The notes: generated from the letters alone by a model not told the origin. 37,234 nt of DNA from Rhizobium sp. (GCA_029865825.1 JARXAQ010000157.1:1-37234); one strand, 5' to 3'. Positions 15,772 through 24,398 are shown, numbered from the stretch's first letter. Made by a program: numbers and translations.

Positions 15772-16756
15772 GCCCGAGATCGGCCGCCCCCTTCTCGAGC
15801 GACATCATCGGACGCGGCCCGATCTGCTGGATGACAATGCCAGCGGCGTAACAGCCGAGGCGGGCACAATCTTCCAGGCTGCGGTCGCTGGTGTACCCAA
15901 ACAGAAAACCGGCTGCGAAGAGATCCCCGGCGCCGGTCGTATCGACGAGGCTGGCAATGGTCGTGGCTGGCACGTGGATACGTTCACCATCCTTGACGAC
16001 GACAGCGCCCTGGTCGCCCATGGTCACGGCGGCGAGCTTGCAATCCTTCGCCAAGCGGTCGAGTGCATGGGCGAAATCGTCGGTCTCGTAAAGCGAAAGC
16101 GCTTCCTGCTCGTTGGCGAAGACGATGTCGACCGTGCCGGAGCGCATCAGTTCAAGGAATTCTTCACGGTAGCGGCCGACGCAGAAGCTGTCTGACAGCG
16201 TCATCGACATTTCCCGGCCGTTTTCATGGGCGATGCGGGCGCATTCCAGGATGGCCTGCTTGGCACGCGGCGGATCCCACAGATAGCCCTCGAAATAGGT
16301 GACCTTGGACTGGGCGACGACGTCGGGCTCGACATCCTCGGGGCCGAATTCGACGCAGGCGCCGAGATAGGTGTTCATCGAGCGCTCGCCGTCTTCGGTC
16401 ACGAAGATCATGCTGCGGGCCGTCGGCGGCTGGCCGGCACCGGGCGCGGTCTCAAAATGCACGCCCTGGGCGCGGATATCGTGGGTGAAGATATGGCCGA
16501 GCTGGTCTTCAGCCACCTTGCCGAAATAGGCGGCCCTGCCGCCAAAATTGGCGATGCCGGCAGCGGTATTGCCGGCGCTGCCGCCGGAGGCTTCCACGGC
16601 CGGGCCCATCAATGCGTAGAGACGTTCGGCACGCTCGGCATCGATGAGATTCATCGCGCTCTTGGTGATCCCGTTGTCGATCAGGAACTGGTCCTGGCAG
16701 CGGGAAATAATGTCGACGATCGCGTTACCGACGGTCAGGACATCGAACTGGCTCAT
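15764..16756 (-). CDS. Adenosine kinase (PfkB family)
   Basis: 330 residues of the ribokinase/PfkB family. It phosphorylates adenosine to AMP, salvaging adenosine released from the S-adenosylhomocysteine cycle. Seen: the substrate-binding N-region (DVLTVGNAIVDIISRC), the GGSAGNTAAGIANFGG glycine motif (about 58-73) and the PfkB signature 2 with catalytic Asp, DTTGAGDLFAAGFLFG (about 270-285). The long N-terminal lid and GERSMNTYLGA are typical of the rhizobial adenosine kinases rather than fructokinases. The start has GGAG about 10 bases upstream. The gene is convergent with the SH3b gene (8-bp overlap of ends) and divergent from the AEC transporter, with about 380 bp between. Confidence 0.9.
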   Translation of the reverse strand: MSQFDVLTVGNAIVDIISRCQDQFLIDNGITKSAMNLIDAERAERLYALMGPAVEASGGSAGNTAAGIANFGGRAAYFGKVAEDQLGHIFTHDIRAQGVHFETAPGAGQPPTARSMIFVTEDGERSMNTYLGACVEFGPEDVEPDVVAQSKVTYFEGYLWDPPRAKQAILECARIAHENGREMSMTLSDSFCVGRYREEFLELMRSGTVDIVFANEQEALSLYETDDFAHALDRLAKDCKLAAVTMGDQGAVVVKDGERIHVPATTIASLVDTTGAGDLFAAGFLFGYTSDRSLEDCARLGCYAAGIVIQQIGPRPMMSLEKGAADLGLI

Positions 16757-16871
16757 GGAATGGGGCTCCGAATTTATCGCTCGACGGTCATAGCCGTTTT
16801 TGTGGGGTTGGGAAGAGAAAAGACGCGGCTGGAAGCGCTGTCATTTCGATGTCATCCGTCCACGCTAATAA

Positions 16872-17006
16872 AAGCCTGCAAATGGCGCTCCCCCGCTATT
16901 GGCGAAAGCCATGACGGCTTTCCTTTCGGGTACCGACCACGGATGTACTGGCGGCAACCCACATCCCGGATGAGCCGGGCGAAAAAGCAGGTACAGCCTG
17001 CTTTTT
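16872..17006 (+). ncRNA. Candidate small RNA or structured leader
   Basis: The 378 bases between the adenosine kinase and AEC genes hold no credible ORF but a row of hairpins: GAAAGCC/GGCTTTC (near 16904-16922), GGATGT/ACATCC (near 16942-16967), CCCGG/CCGGG (near 16967-16981), and finally the perfect terminator stem. Several stems closed by a terminator fit an independent sRNA on the plus strand. I could not match it to a named family and no convincing promoter spacing was found (CTAATA at 16865-16870 is a possible -10). The 5' end is a guess. Confidence 0.35.
16982..17006 (+). terminator. Perfect Rho-independent terminator upstream of the AEC gene
   Basis: Arms AAAAAGCAGG (16982-16991) and CCTGCTTTTT (16997-17006) are perfectly complementary around a 5-base loop. 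Because of the flanking A and T runs it could work on either strand. It lies 128 bases before the AEC start and about 225 bases before the adenosine kinase start, so it ends neither neighbouring gene, implying a transcript that starts within the intergenic region or an attenuator. Confidence 0.8.
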
Positions 17007-17134
17007 GACGTTTTGGGCAAGGTTTTCCGCTTCTATTTCACCCTTGAAGCATGTCATCGCGACAGGATTGCGATTGGCGCAGCGCGGCGCTGCTCCTATG
17101 AATGGTCCTTCAATCCCCAGCGAATCGACTTTTC

Positions 17135-18079
17135 ATGACAGCCATTGCCCAAGACGTCCTGCCGATTTTCATCCTCATCCTGTTCGGTTGGATGCTGGTG
17201 CGCCTGAAGATCCTCTCGGCGGAGATCGGCGACGGGCTCGGGGAGTTCGTCTTCAAGGTGGCGGTCCCGATGCTGTTGTTTCGCACCATTGCCAATGCGG
17301 ATTTCCACGGCGCATCGCCCTTCCGGCTGTGGATCTCCTATTTCGCCGGAGTTTTCGTCGCCTGGACGATTGGTCACCTGATCGCCTCTCGACTGTTCAG
17401 GCGCGAGCGACGGGAGGGCGTGCTTGCAGGTGTTTCTGCCGGTTTCGCCAACAATGTCTTCATCGGCCTTCCGCTTGTCGAGCGGACTGTGGGGGCCGAG
17501 GGGATTGTCGCCATGTCGATCCTGCTCGCCATCCATCTGCCCCTGATGATGATCGCCGGCACCTTGATGATGGAGCGAGCGGAGCAGAAGAGCAGCGGGC
17601 AACCGTCCCAGGGCTTGCTCGTGGTCTCCCGGCAGGTCGGCCTCAACCTTATGCAAAACCCCCTGGTGATCGGCCTTGCCGGCGGGATGTTGGTGCAACT
17701 GTTCGGCGGACCCCTGCCCCCGATGCTCGACGGATTGGTCGGCCAAGTCGCCAGCACCGCTGCGCCGCTCGCGCTGATCTCGCTCGGGATGACGCTGAAC
17801 AAATACGGCATGCTGGGCAATGTGCGGATCGCCGGAACGATTTCGGCGGTGAAGCTGGTGGTGATGCCGGCGACCGTCTGGTTGACGTCCCATCTTTTGG
17901 GACTGTCCCCACAGTGGACGGCTGCGCTGGTGCTGACGTCTTCGGTGCCAACCGGCATCAACGCCTGGCTGATCGCGAACCGTTTCGGCATCGGCCAGGG
18001 GTTAGCCGCCTCTGTCATCACGCTATCGACGGCACTCGGGGTGATGAGCGTTTCGCTCTGGGCGCTGCTGCTGCTGTAA
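17135..18079 (+). CDS. AEC-family (auxin efflux carrier) transporter
   Basis: 314 residues, almost wholly hydrophobic, with about ten membrane segments in two halves separated near residue 150. Family hallmarks are visible: the start AQDVLPIFILILFGWMLVRLKIL, the N-terminal-half motif GVSAGFANNVFIGLPLVERT, and in the second half SLGMTLNKYGMLGNVRI and SSVPTGINAWLIANRFG. Bacterial AEC proteins move dicarboxylates such as malonate or malate, or other small anions; the substrate is not shown. The ATG at 17135 (MTAIAQDVLP) fits the family better than the in-frame ATG at 17102. No strong ribosome binding site is visible. A terminator lies 128 bases upstream. It converges on cycM. Confidence 0.88.
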   Translation: MTAIAQDVLPIFILILFGWMLVRLKILSAEIGDGLGEFVFKVAVPMLLFRTIANADFHGASPFRLWISYFAGVFVAWTIGHLIASRLFRRERREGVLAGVSAGFANNVFIGLPLVERTVGAEGIVAMSILLAIHLPLMMIAGTLMMERAEQKSSGQPSQGLLVVSRQVGLNLMQNPLVIGLAGGMLVQLFGGPLPPMLDGLVGQVASTAAPLALISLGMTLNKYGMLGNVRIAGTISAVKLVVMPATVWLTSHLLGLSPQWTAALVLTSSVPTGINAWLIANRFGIGQGLAASVITLSTALGVMSVSLWALLLL

Positions 18080-18109
18080 GGCTGCAAAAGCCAGCGACAG
18101 AGGGCCACG

Positions 18110-18134
18110 AAAAAGCCCGGCACAAGGCCGGGCT
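18110..18134 (-). terminator. Rho-independent terminator after cycM
   Basis: Arms AGCCCGGC (18114-18121) and GCCGGGCT (18127-18134) form a perfect 8-bp stem with a 5-base loop. Read on the minus strand it is followed by TTTTT (18110-18113 and neighbours), 26 bases past the cycM stop. It sits between convergent genes and may also help end the AEC transcript. Confidence 0.8.
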
Positions 18135-18160
18135 CGATCTCGACAGTTCTAGAATGGTGA

Positions 18161-18718
18161 TCAGTTGGTCGCGGCCGGATCCGGCAGAGCCACTGGGGCA
18201 TCGGCCATGGTGTGAAGATAAAGGATCAGATTGGCGCGCTCGTCGTCCTTCTTGATGCCGGCGAAGCCCATGGCGGTGCCCGGGATGTGCTTCTTCGGCG
18301 CCGTCAGGAAGGCGTTGAGGTGGTCCCAGGTCCAGAGCTCGGTGCCGCCCTTGGAGAATTCCGTCATGGCGGCCGAGTAGCTGAAGCCTTCGTGGCTTGC
18401 AATCGGACGGTCGACAAGGCCGTAGAGGTTCGGGCCAACCTTGTTGGCGCCACCCTTGGTGTCGGTGTGACAGCTCGCACACTTCTTGAAGACACCTTCG
18501 CCAGCCGTTGCATCGGCGCTGGCCAGCAGGACGGCGATCGGCGTTGCGGCCACTGCTTCTTCCGCAGCCGGTGCTTCGCTTGCTTCAGCCACGATGGCGT
18601 AGCCTTCCTTCTCCGGCACTTCCGCATGGAAAATGCCTTCAGAGGCGATGGACACCGACATCAGTACGAATACCGTACCGAGGAAGGCGCCTACGGCCAT
18701 ATTCATATTAGAGTTCAT
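18161..18718 (-). CDS. cycM: Membrane-anchored cytochrome c (CycM type)
   Basis: 185 residues. An uncleaved N-terminal anchor ([24 protein letters not shown], about 7-30) is followed by an Ala/Glu/Pro-rich linker (about 40-75) and one class-I cytochrome c domain with the heme site CASCH (about residue 91) and the axial Met in GTAMGFAG. This is the layout and length of rhizobial CycM, which carries electrons from the bc1 complex to aa3 oxidase. The start at 18718 (MNSNMNMAV) has GGGGAG about 8 bases upstream; the longer frame lacks support. The cycM/kdsB/pheA neighbourhood is shared by rhizobia as I recall it. The upstream 155 bp, shared with kdsB, contain two palindromes. Confidence 0.92.
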   Translation of the reverse strand: MNSNMNMAVGAFLGTVFVLMSVSIASEGIFHAEVPEKEGYAIVAEASEAPAAEEAVAATPIAVLLASADATAGEGVFKKCASCHTDTKGGANKVGPNLYGLVDRPIASHEGFSYSAAMTEFSKGGTELWTWDHLNAFLTAPKKHIPGTAMGFAGIKKDDERANLILYLHTMADAPVALPDPAATN

Positions 18719-18789
18719 CTGCAAAGCTCCCCATGCAGCCAGCCGATCAGCAACCGGACGATCTTGAAATCGCGCGGAACCTATGTCTT

Positions 18790-18833
18790 TTGCATAACAC
18801 ATGCAACACGATTATGGTCCCGCAACTGGGACC
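18790..18833. promoter_or_regulatory. Two adjacent palindromes in the cycM-kdsB divergent region
   Basis: TTGCAT (18790-18795) and ATGCAA (18801-18806) are arms around AACAC. Ten bases on, GGTCCC (18816-18821) and GGGACC (18828-18833) are arms around GCAACT. Both are perfect 6-bp repeats and lie between divergent starts, which suits operators; the second could instead be a hairpin in the kdsB leader. Confidence 0.4.
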
Positions 18834-18873
18834 TTTTGCCACTTCTGTGTGGTGATTTGAAGGGGTTAGGACC

Positions 18874-19629
18874 ATGAATAACGGCAAAAGCGACGAAACG
18901 CTGGTCCTCATCCCCGCCCGCATGGCATCCACCCGTTTGCCGGGCAAGCCGCTGGCCGATATTGCCGGCCTGCCGATGATCGTCCAGGTGGCAAAACGCG
19001 CGCAGGAAGCCGATGTGGGGCGAATCATCGTGGCGGTTGACGACCAGCTGACCTATGACGCGGTGGAGGCGGCGGGCTTCGAGGTGGTGATGACACGTGT
19101 CGATCATCAGTCCGGCTCGGACCGGATTTTCGAAGCGCTGAGCAAGGTCGACCCGGATGGTCGCGCCAAGATCGTGATCAATGTGCAAGGCGACCTGCCG
19201 ACGATCGACCCGCAGACCATTCGCGCAGCGCTGCGTCCGCTGGAGGATCCGGCGGTGGATATCGCGACGCTGACGGTCGAGATCGTCGACGAGCACGAGA
19301 AGACCAATCCGAATGTCGTCAAGGTGGTCGGTTCGCCGCTGTCGGACAGGCGATTGCGGGCACTTTATTTTACCCGGGCGACTGCACCGCATGGTGCAGG
19401 GCCGCTTTACCACCACATCGGGCTTTACGCCTATCGCCGTGAAGCCCTTGAACGTTTTGTATCACTTTCGCCCTCGACGCTGGAAAAGCGGGAATCGCTT
19501 GAACAGCTGCGGGCGCTGGAAGCCGGCATGCGCATCGATGCAGAGGTGGTCAAGACCGTGCCGCTCGGCGTCGACACACCCGCCGATCTCGACAAGGCCC
19601 GGCTGATCCTTTCGGCCTCCTCCAATTAA
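18874..19629 (+). CDS. kdsB: 3-deoxy-manno-octulosonate cytidylyltransferase
   Basis: 251 residues. KdsB couples CTP and KDO to CMP-KDO, the activated sugar for lipid A-core assembly, in the cytoplasm. Seen: the nucleotide-binding N-terminus [25 protein letters not shown] (about 11-36), [12 protein letters not shown], the metal-site strand [41 protein letters not shown] and the closing [11 protein letters not shown]. All core motifs are intact. The start has AAGGGG and TAGGA just upstream. pheA follows after 13 bases and is very probably cotranscribed. Confidence 0.96.
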   Translation: MNNGKSDETLVLIPARMASTRLPGKPLADIAGLPMIVQVAKRAQEADVGRIIVAVDDQLTYDAVEAAGFEVVMTRVDHQSGSDRIFEALSKVDPDGRAKIVINVQGDLPTIDPQTIRAALRPLEDPAVDIATLTVEIVDEHEKTNPNVVKVVGSPLSDRRLRALYFTRATAPHGAGPLYHHIGLYAYRREALERFVSLSPSTLEKRESLEQLRALEAGMRIDAEVVKTVPLGVDTPADLDKARLILSASSN

Positions 19630-19642
19630 GGACTTCATTCCC

Positions 19643-20494
19643 TTGGCCCCTACCAACAAGATTTCCTTCCAGGGCGACTTCGGCGCCAATTCCGACATGG
19701 CCTGCCGGGACATGTTCCCCACCATGGAGCCCCTGCCCTGCCCGACTTTCGAGGATGCCTTCGTGGCGCTGGAGACCGGGGAAGTGGATCTGGCAATGAT
19801 CCCGATTGAGAACACGCTGGCCGGGCGCGTCGCCGACATCCACTACCTCTTGCCGCTGTCGCGCCTGCATATCGTCGGCGAATACTTCATGCCGATCCGC
19901 TTTCAGCTGATGGTGCTGCCGGGCGTCGGTCTCGACGAGATCCGCACAGTGCACAGCCATATCCATGCACTCGGCCAGTGCCGCAAGATCATCCGCAGCC
20001 ATGGCTGGAAGGCCGTGGTGGCCGGTGATACGGCCGGGGCTGCCAAGCAGGTGGCCGAGAAGGGCGACCGCAGCATGGCGGCGCTGGCGCCGAGGCTTGC
20101 GGCGCCGCTTTACGGTCTCGACATCATTGCCGAGAATGTCGAGGACTCGGAGAACAATGTGACGCGTTTCGTCGTGCTGGCACGCGACGAGGACGACCAG
20201 AAACGCGAAAATGCTGACGAGCTGTTCATCACCACCTTCGTGTTCAATGTGCGCAACATTCCGGCCGCCCTCTACAAGGCCATGGGTGGCTTTGCCACCA
20301 ATGGCGTCAACATGACCAAGCTGGAAAGCTACCAGATCGGCGGCAAGTTCACGGCAACGCAGTTTTATGCCGATATCGAGGGGCATCCGGACGATGCACC
20401 GGTGCGCCGGGCATTGGAAGAGCTGCGGTTCTTCTCAGAGAAGGTGCGCATTCTCGGCGTGTATAAGGCGCATGCGATGCGGGGGAAGCTCTGA
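19643..20494 (+). CDS. pheA: Prephenate dehydratase
   Basis: 283 residues, a monofunctional prephenate dehydratase without a chorismate mutase domain; it converts prephenate to phenylpyruvate for phenylalanine synthesis. Seen: ISFQGDFGANSDMACRDMFP, MIPIENTLAGRV (about 52-63), the catalytic NNVTRFVVL (about 171-179), then an ACT regulatory domain (about 195-275, TTFVFNVRNIPAALYKAMGGFATNGVNMTKLESY). The ACT ESRP motif, which binds Phe in many homologues, reads ESYQ here. The start is TTG at 19643, with AAGGAC about 10 bases upstream; no ATG is available before the conserved N-terminus. Confidence 0.94.
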   Translation: MAPTNKISFQGDFGANSDMACRDMFPTMEPLPCPTFEDAFVALETGEVDLAMIPIENTLAGRVADIHYLLPLSRLHIVGEYFMPIRFQLMVLPGVGLDEIRTVHSHIHALGQCRKIIRSHGWKAVVAGDTAGAAKQVAEKGDRSMAALAPRLAAPLYGLDIIAENVEDSENNVTRFVVLARDEDDQKRENADELFITTFVFNVRNIPAALYKAMGGFATNGVNMTKLESYQIGGKFTATQFYADIEGHPDDAPVRRALEELRFFSEKVRILGVYKAHAMRGKL

Positions 20495-20515
20495 ACTCCG
20501 GGTCGGAATGGCGGC

Positions 20516-21475
20516 TCAGTGCCGCCATTCGAACCAGTCGGTGATAAGGCGGCGGGCGATCGTACCTTCGATCGGCAGGGTACGTCCTTCATAGGAGCCT
20601 TCCTGCAGCATGGTGGCGATTTCGCCACGGGTGAACCAGCGACAATCCTCAAGCTCGACGGAATCGAAGGTGATCTCCGTCGTTGTCGCCTCGCCGTAAC
20701 AGCCGAGCATCAGCTGGTGCGGCATCGGCCAGGGCTGCGAGGCGTGGTAGCGGACGCGGCCGACGCTGATGCCGGATTCTTCCCTGGTTTCGCGACGCAC
20801 GGCATTTTCGATCGTCTCGCCCGGCTCGATGAAACCCGCGAGCGAGGAATACATGCCTTCAGGGAAACGATGACTGCGGCCCATCAGGCAGCGGTCGTTC
20901 TTCTCGTCCACGATCAGCATGATGGCCACGGGATCGGTGCGCGGAAAAATCTCGTAGGAGCAGCCTGTGCAGACGCGCTTGTAGCCGCCAATGCGGCCTT
21001 CCATGGCGGAGCCGCAGCGGCCGCAGAACTTGTTGTCGGCATTCCAGCGCAGGAGGCTCAAGGCCTGGGCGACCTCGCCCAGCAGATCCTCGCCGACCAG
21101 GGCGTCGCGAAACAAAGCGCGGGGATCGGCAGGCTTGAACTCGGCCGACAGTTCCTCCGGCTTCAGCGCGACGGGGACGGCCAGGCGCGGCTCGCCTGAT
21201 GGCTGGTGGCCGAGCAGGATCGCCTCGTCGAAATCCGGCTGCAGGGCTGCCAGTTCATAAGGTGCGAAGAGCGGATCGAGGATCTGGCCGTCATGTTTGA
21301 GCACAAGCTGAGTACCGGAGAAGGCAAGGATATGGGTGCCCTCGACCTTCAGCGCGGTTTCCAGCGATGTCTCGTCCCGGTGTTCGCTGTCGCGGTTCAG
21401 CCGGTTGCCCGAGAAGGCGGTGAGTTCGCTGGGTTCGAGATGGGGGGCGCGGCTGGAAAAAATGGAATTTCTCAT
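20516..21475 (-). CDS. nudC: NADH/NAD+ pyrophosphatase NudC
   Basis: 319 residues. NudC hydrolyses NAD(H) to NMN(H) and AMP, and in E. coli also removes NAD caps from RNA. Seen: a poorly conserved N-terminal domain, the zinc ribbon CGRCGSAMEGRIGGYKRVCTGC region (four Cys, about 148-170), then the Nudix box GFIEPGETIENAVRRETREESGI (about 212-234) and the NudC-specific SQPWPMPHQLM after it. The ATG overlaps the stop of the HIT gene (ATGA), so the pair is translationally coupled. Confidence 0.94.
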   Translation of the reverse strand: MRNSIFSSRAPHLEPSELTAFSGNRLNRDSEHRDETSLETALKVEGTHILAFSGTQLVLKHDGQILDPLFAPYELAALQPDFDEAILLGHQPSGEPRLAVPVALKPEELSAEFKPADPRALFRDALVGEDLLGEVAQALSLLRWNADNKFCGRCGSAMEGRIGGYKRVCTGCSYEIFPRTDPVAIMLIVDEKNDRCLMGRSHRFPEGMYSSLAGFIEPGETIENAVRRETREESGISVGRVRYHASQPWPMPHQLMLGCYGEATTTEITFDSVELEDCRWFTRGEIATMLQEGSYEGRTLPIEGTIARRLITDWFEWRH

Positions 21476-21879
21476 TGGAGGGCTTCAAGGATCCGGGTTT
21501 TCATGGCGTCGAAGGCGGCCTGCTCATAGGGGACTGATGTGCCGTAGCCCCAGATGGGTTTCGGCCAGTTGGGATCATCCTCTGTGCGGGCGACGACATG
21601 AACATGAAGCTGCCGGACGATATTGCCAATGGCGGCGATGTTGATCTTGTCGGCGCCCGTCACAGCCTTCAGGGCAGCGCCGACGGTGACCTGCTCGAAG
21701 GTCAGCATGGCCTGGTCGAGCGGGGTGAGATCGAAGACTTCCGAGACATCGGCGCGCTGGGGCACGAGAATCAGCCAGGGCCAGCGGCTGTCCTTGGCCA
21801 GCCTGATGTCACACAGGCCGAGTTTGAGGATCGACACGCTGTCCTCAGCAAGGCGCGCGTCGAGGACGAATGGCTGCAA
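21472..21879 (-). CDS. HIT-family protein
   Basis: 135 residues of the histidine-triad superfamily, usually nucleotide hydrolases or transferases. The triad region reads RQLHVHVVARTEDDPNWP (about 88-105): the first His is Gln, while the nucleophilic middle His and the third His remain, as in a common proteobacterial subgroup. The start was set at TTG 21879 (product MQPFVLDARLAEDSVSILKL) because AGGGAG lies 7 bases upstream; the frame stays open to 21993 but that part would overlap the ffs promoter and lacks homology. It is followed by nudC with a 4-base overlap, suggesting joint work on nucleotides. It is divergent from ffs. Confidence 0.88.
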   Translation of the reverse strand: MQPFVLDARLAEDSVSILKLGLCDIRLAKDSRWPWLILVPQRADVSEVFDLTPLDQAMLTFEQVTVGAALKAVTGADKINIAAIGNIVRQLHVHVVARTEDDPNWPKPIWGYGTSVPYEQAAFDAMKTRILEALQ

Positions 21880-21932
21880 GGCGTTTCTCCCTTTCGTTTT
21901 TTGAAAGCCTAGCAGTTTTTTTTTGGCTTGGC

Positions 21933-21961
21933 TTGCATTTGGCGGCGTTATTGCCGATATG
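21933..21961 (+). promoter_or_regulatory. Sigma70-like promoter of ffs
   Basis: TTGCAT (21933-21938), a 17-base spacer, then GATATG (21956-21961), just ahead of the SRP RNA. Spacing and the -35 are good; the -10 is moderate. Confidence 0.6.
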
Positions 21962-21965
21962 TCTC

Positions 21966-22066
21966 CTCGGGAGGTTGGTGGTGGACGAGCCACTCGCCAA
22001 CCGGGTCAGGTCCGGAAGGAAGCAGCCCCAACGAGCACGGCACGGGTCATCGTGCCAGCCTCCCAC
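21966..22066 (+). ncRNA. ffs: Signal recognition particle RNA (4.5S type)
   Basis: The domain IV signature is present at 22004-22027, with the near-universal GGTCAGGTCCGGAAGGAAGC core followed by AGCC. Flanks fold into the long bacterial SRP hairpin: GGGAGG (21969-21974) pairs with CCTCCC (22059-22064). The small bacterial form of about 100 nt binds Ffh for cotranslational targeting to the membrane. The position just upstream of dnaX is conserved in many bacteria. Ends are approximate, from the pairing and the promoter. Confidence 0.95.
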
Positions 22067-22147
22067 CTCATCTTCATTCCCGGCCCCTGTTTCCGACACG
22101 GGCCGTGCCATGCCCGGCCGCGGGCGAACGGGGAAGCTGGCAGCGCG

Positions 22148-24028
22148 ATGAGCGAATTGGAGCCGACAGCAGAGGCCAAGGCCGCCCCCGGCGGATACCG
22201 CGTTCTCGCCCGCAAATATCGTCCCAAGGATTTCACCGACCTGATGGTCGGCCAGGAGCCGATGGTTCGCACGCTCACCAATGCGTTCGAGACCGGGCGC
22301 ATTGCGCAGGCCTATATGCTGACCGGCGTGCGCGGGGTGGGCAAGACGACGACGGCGCGCATTCTGGCGCGCGCACTCAATTACAAGACGCCCGAGATCG
22401 ACAAGCCGACGATCGACCTTCGCATCCCCGGCGAACACTGCCAGGCGATCATGGAAGGCCGGCATGTCGACGTGATCGAGATGGACGCCGCCTCGCATAC
22501 GGGTATCGACGATATCAGAGAGATCATCGAACAGGTGCGCTATCGCCCTGTTTCGGCGCGATACAAAGTCTATATCATCGACGAAGTGCATATGCTCTCG
22601 ACGGCGGCCTTCAACGGCTTGCTGAAGACGCTGGAAGAGCCGCCGGAGCATGTGAAGTTCATCTTCGCGACGACGGAAATCCGCAAGGTTCCGATCACCG
22701 TTCTCTCCCGCTGCCAGCGCTTCGACCTGCGCCGGATCAGCGCCGGCGATCTCGTCGGGCTGTTTTCGACCATTGCATCGAAGGAAGGCATCCAGGCCGA
22801 GGAAGAGGCGCTGGCGATGATTGCGCGCGCCGCCGAAGGCTCGGCGCGCGACGGCCTGTCACTGCTCGACCAGGCGATTTCGCATGGCGGAGGTGTGGTG
22901 GATGCGGATGCGGTGCGGTCGATGCTGGGTCTCGCTGACCGCGCGCGTATCGTCGATCTGTTCGAGCATGTGGTGCGCGGTGACGTGGCAACGGCGCTGT
23001 CGGAATTCGGCAGCCAGTATGAGGCGGGCGCCAGCCCGTCGGTGGTGCTGACCGATCTTGCCGATTTCACCCATCTGGTGACGCGGCTCAAATATATTCC
23101 ATCTGCCTCGCAAGACCCGTCGCTGAGTGAAGCCGAGCGGGTGCGCGGTGGCGAACTGGCCGACAGCGTGGCTGTGACCACGCTGTCGCGCATGTGGCAG
23201 ATGCTGCTCAAGGGCATTCCGGAGGTCGAGGCTTCTTCACGCCCGGCGGGGGCGGCCGAGATGGTGCTGATCCGGCTGGCGCATGCGGCGCATCTGCCTT
23301 CGCCCGAAGACGCGGCGCGACGCCTGCTTGAGCTTTCGAATGGAGAGGCTGGCGACAGCGCGCCATCAGCCCCGCGCCCGAATGGCGGCGGTGGTGGCGG
23401 TGCGTCGATGGCGATGCGGGTGCAGGCGGTGGCGCAACCTTCGCAGGAGAGTGCTCCCCGGCCGGCGATGAGCCAACCTGTGGCGCATCTGCAGAGTGTG
23501 CCGGCGGGCGATGCCCTGCCGCGCGGGATGGAGACTGTTCAGCCGAAGGTGCAGGATGCGCCGGCACCGCTGGTGCAGGTCAATTCGCTCGATGATATCG
23601 CGGATCTCTGCACGAAAAACCGCAGCCCGGTGCTGCGCGCGCAGCTTCGGCAATTCGTCCATCTGGTGAAGATCGAACCGGGGCGGCTGGAGATACGGCT
23701 CGAGACGCAATGCCCGCCAACGATCGTCAATGAACTGAAGTTGCGGTTGACCGAGTGGACCGGCATTACCTGGTGGGTGACGCTGTCGAACGAAGCCGGC
23801 GCACCGACACTGGTGCAGACGGAAAACACCACGCGTGAGGCACGGCTGCTCGACGCCCGGCAGGACCCTGACGTCGCGGCGATCCTTGCGCGCTTTCCGG
23901 GCGCCAAGATTACCGACGTGCGCATCTCGGCGGGAACCGTCGAAGAGGATGACACGTTGATCGCTCCGCCGGCTGCGGCGGAATCGGCGGAAGGCGACAT
24001 CCTTCCCGGCGACGACATCGAATTCTAG
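22148..24028 (+). CDS. dnaX: DNA polymerase III subunits gamma and tau
   Basis: 626 residues. DnaX is the clamp-loader ATPase and, as tau, ties polymerase cores to the helicase. Seen: [18 protein letters not shown], Walker [19 protein letters not shown] (about 57-74), Walker [10 protein letters not shown], sensor 1 [12 protein letters not shown] and the Arg-finger motif [11 protein letters not shown]. The zinc-finger cysteines of the family are reduced to one ([11 protein letters not shown]). After about residue 400 there is a Gly/Pro/Ala-rich linker and a C-terminal tau domain (about 475-600). No A-rich frameshift site was found, so probably only tau is made. The start at 22148 ([11 protein letters not shown]) lies after ffs; the open frame back to 21923 runs through the RNA gene and is not coding. 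Confidence 0.96.
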   Translation: MSELEPTAEAKAAPGGYRVLARKYRPKDFTDLMVGQEPMVRTLTNAFETGRIAQAYMLTGVRGVGKTTTARILARALNYKTPEIDKPTIDLRIPGEHCQAIMEGRHVDVIEMDAASHTGIDDIREIIEQVRYRPVSARYKVYIIDEVHMLSTAAFNGLLKTLEEPPEHVKFIFATTEIRKVPITVLSRCQRFDLRRISAGDLVGLFSTIASKEGIQAEEEALAMIARAAEGSARDGLSLLDQAISHGGGVVDADAVRSMLGLADRARIVDLFEHVVRGDVATALSEFGSQYEAGASPSVVLTDLADFTHLVTRLKYIPSASQDPSLSEAERVRGGELADSVAVTTLSRMWQMLLKGIPEVEASSRPAGAAEMVLIRLAHAAHLPSPEDAARRLLELSNGEAGDSAPSAPRPNGGGGGGASMAMRVQAVAQPSQESAPRPAMSQPVAHLQSVPAGDALPRGMETVQPKVQDAPAPLVQVNSLDDIADLCTKNRSPVLRAQLRQFVHLVKIEPGRLEIRLETQCPPTIVNELKLRLTEWTGITWWVTLSNEAGAPTLVQTENTTREARLLDARQDPDVAAILARFPGAKITDVRISAGTVEEDDTLIAPPAAAESAEGDILPGDDIEF

Positions 24029-24074
24029 GGCGCCCGACGCCATATCCAATCGACACGAGACCAAGGAGACGACG

Positions 24075-24398
24075 ATGCGCGACATCATGGGCATGATGGG
24101 CAAGGTCAAGGAAATGCAGGCCAAGATGGAGACGATGCAGGCGGAAATCGCCGCACTCGAAATCGAGGGCAAGTCCGGTGGTGGTCTCGTCACGGTCGTT
24201 TTGACCGGCAAGGGCGAGCTGCGCAGCCTCAAGATCGATCCGTCGCTGTTCAAGGAAGACGATGTCGAGATCCTGGAAGACCTGATCGTGGCGGCCCATA
24301 AGGACGCCAAGGACAAGGTTGAGACCCAGACGCAGGAGAAGATGGCTTCGGTTACTGCCGGCATTCCGCTGCCGCCGGGAATGAAGCTGCCGTTCTAA
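24075..24398 (+). CDS. ybaB: Nucleoid-associated protein YbaB/EbfC
   Basis: 107 residues, the usual length. N-terminal helix [33 protein letters not shown], then the conserved [21 protein letters not shown] and the C-terminal [10 protein letters not shown]. YbaB forms DNA-binding homodimers and sits between dnaX and recR in many genomes; here recR follows after two inserted minus-strand genes. The start has AAGGAGACGACG upstream, a strong ribosome binding site. The gap after dnaX is 46 bases. Confidence 0.96.
   Translation: MRDIMGMMGKVKEMQAKMETMQAEIAALEIEGKSGGGLVTVVLTGKGELRSLKIDPSLFKEDDVEILEDLIVAAHKDAKDKVETQTQEKMASVTAGIPLPPGMKLPF

Noticed and set aside
21923-22147. N-terminal extension of dnaX
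   Set aside because: The extension would translate the SRP RNA and its promoter; DnaX homology begins after [11 protein letters not shown].
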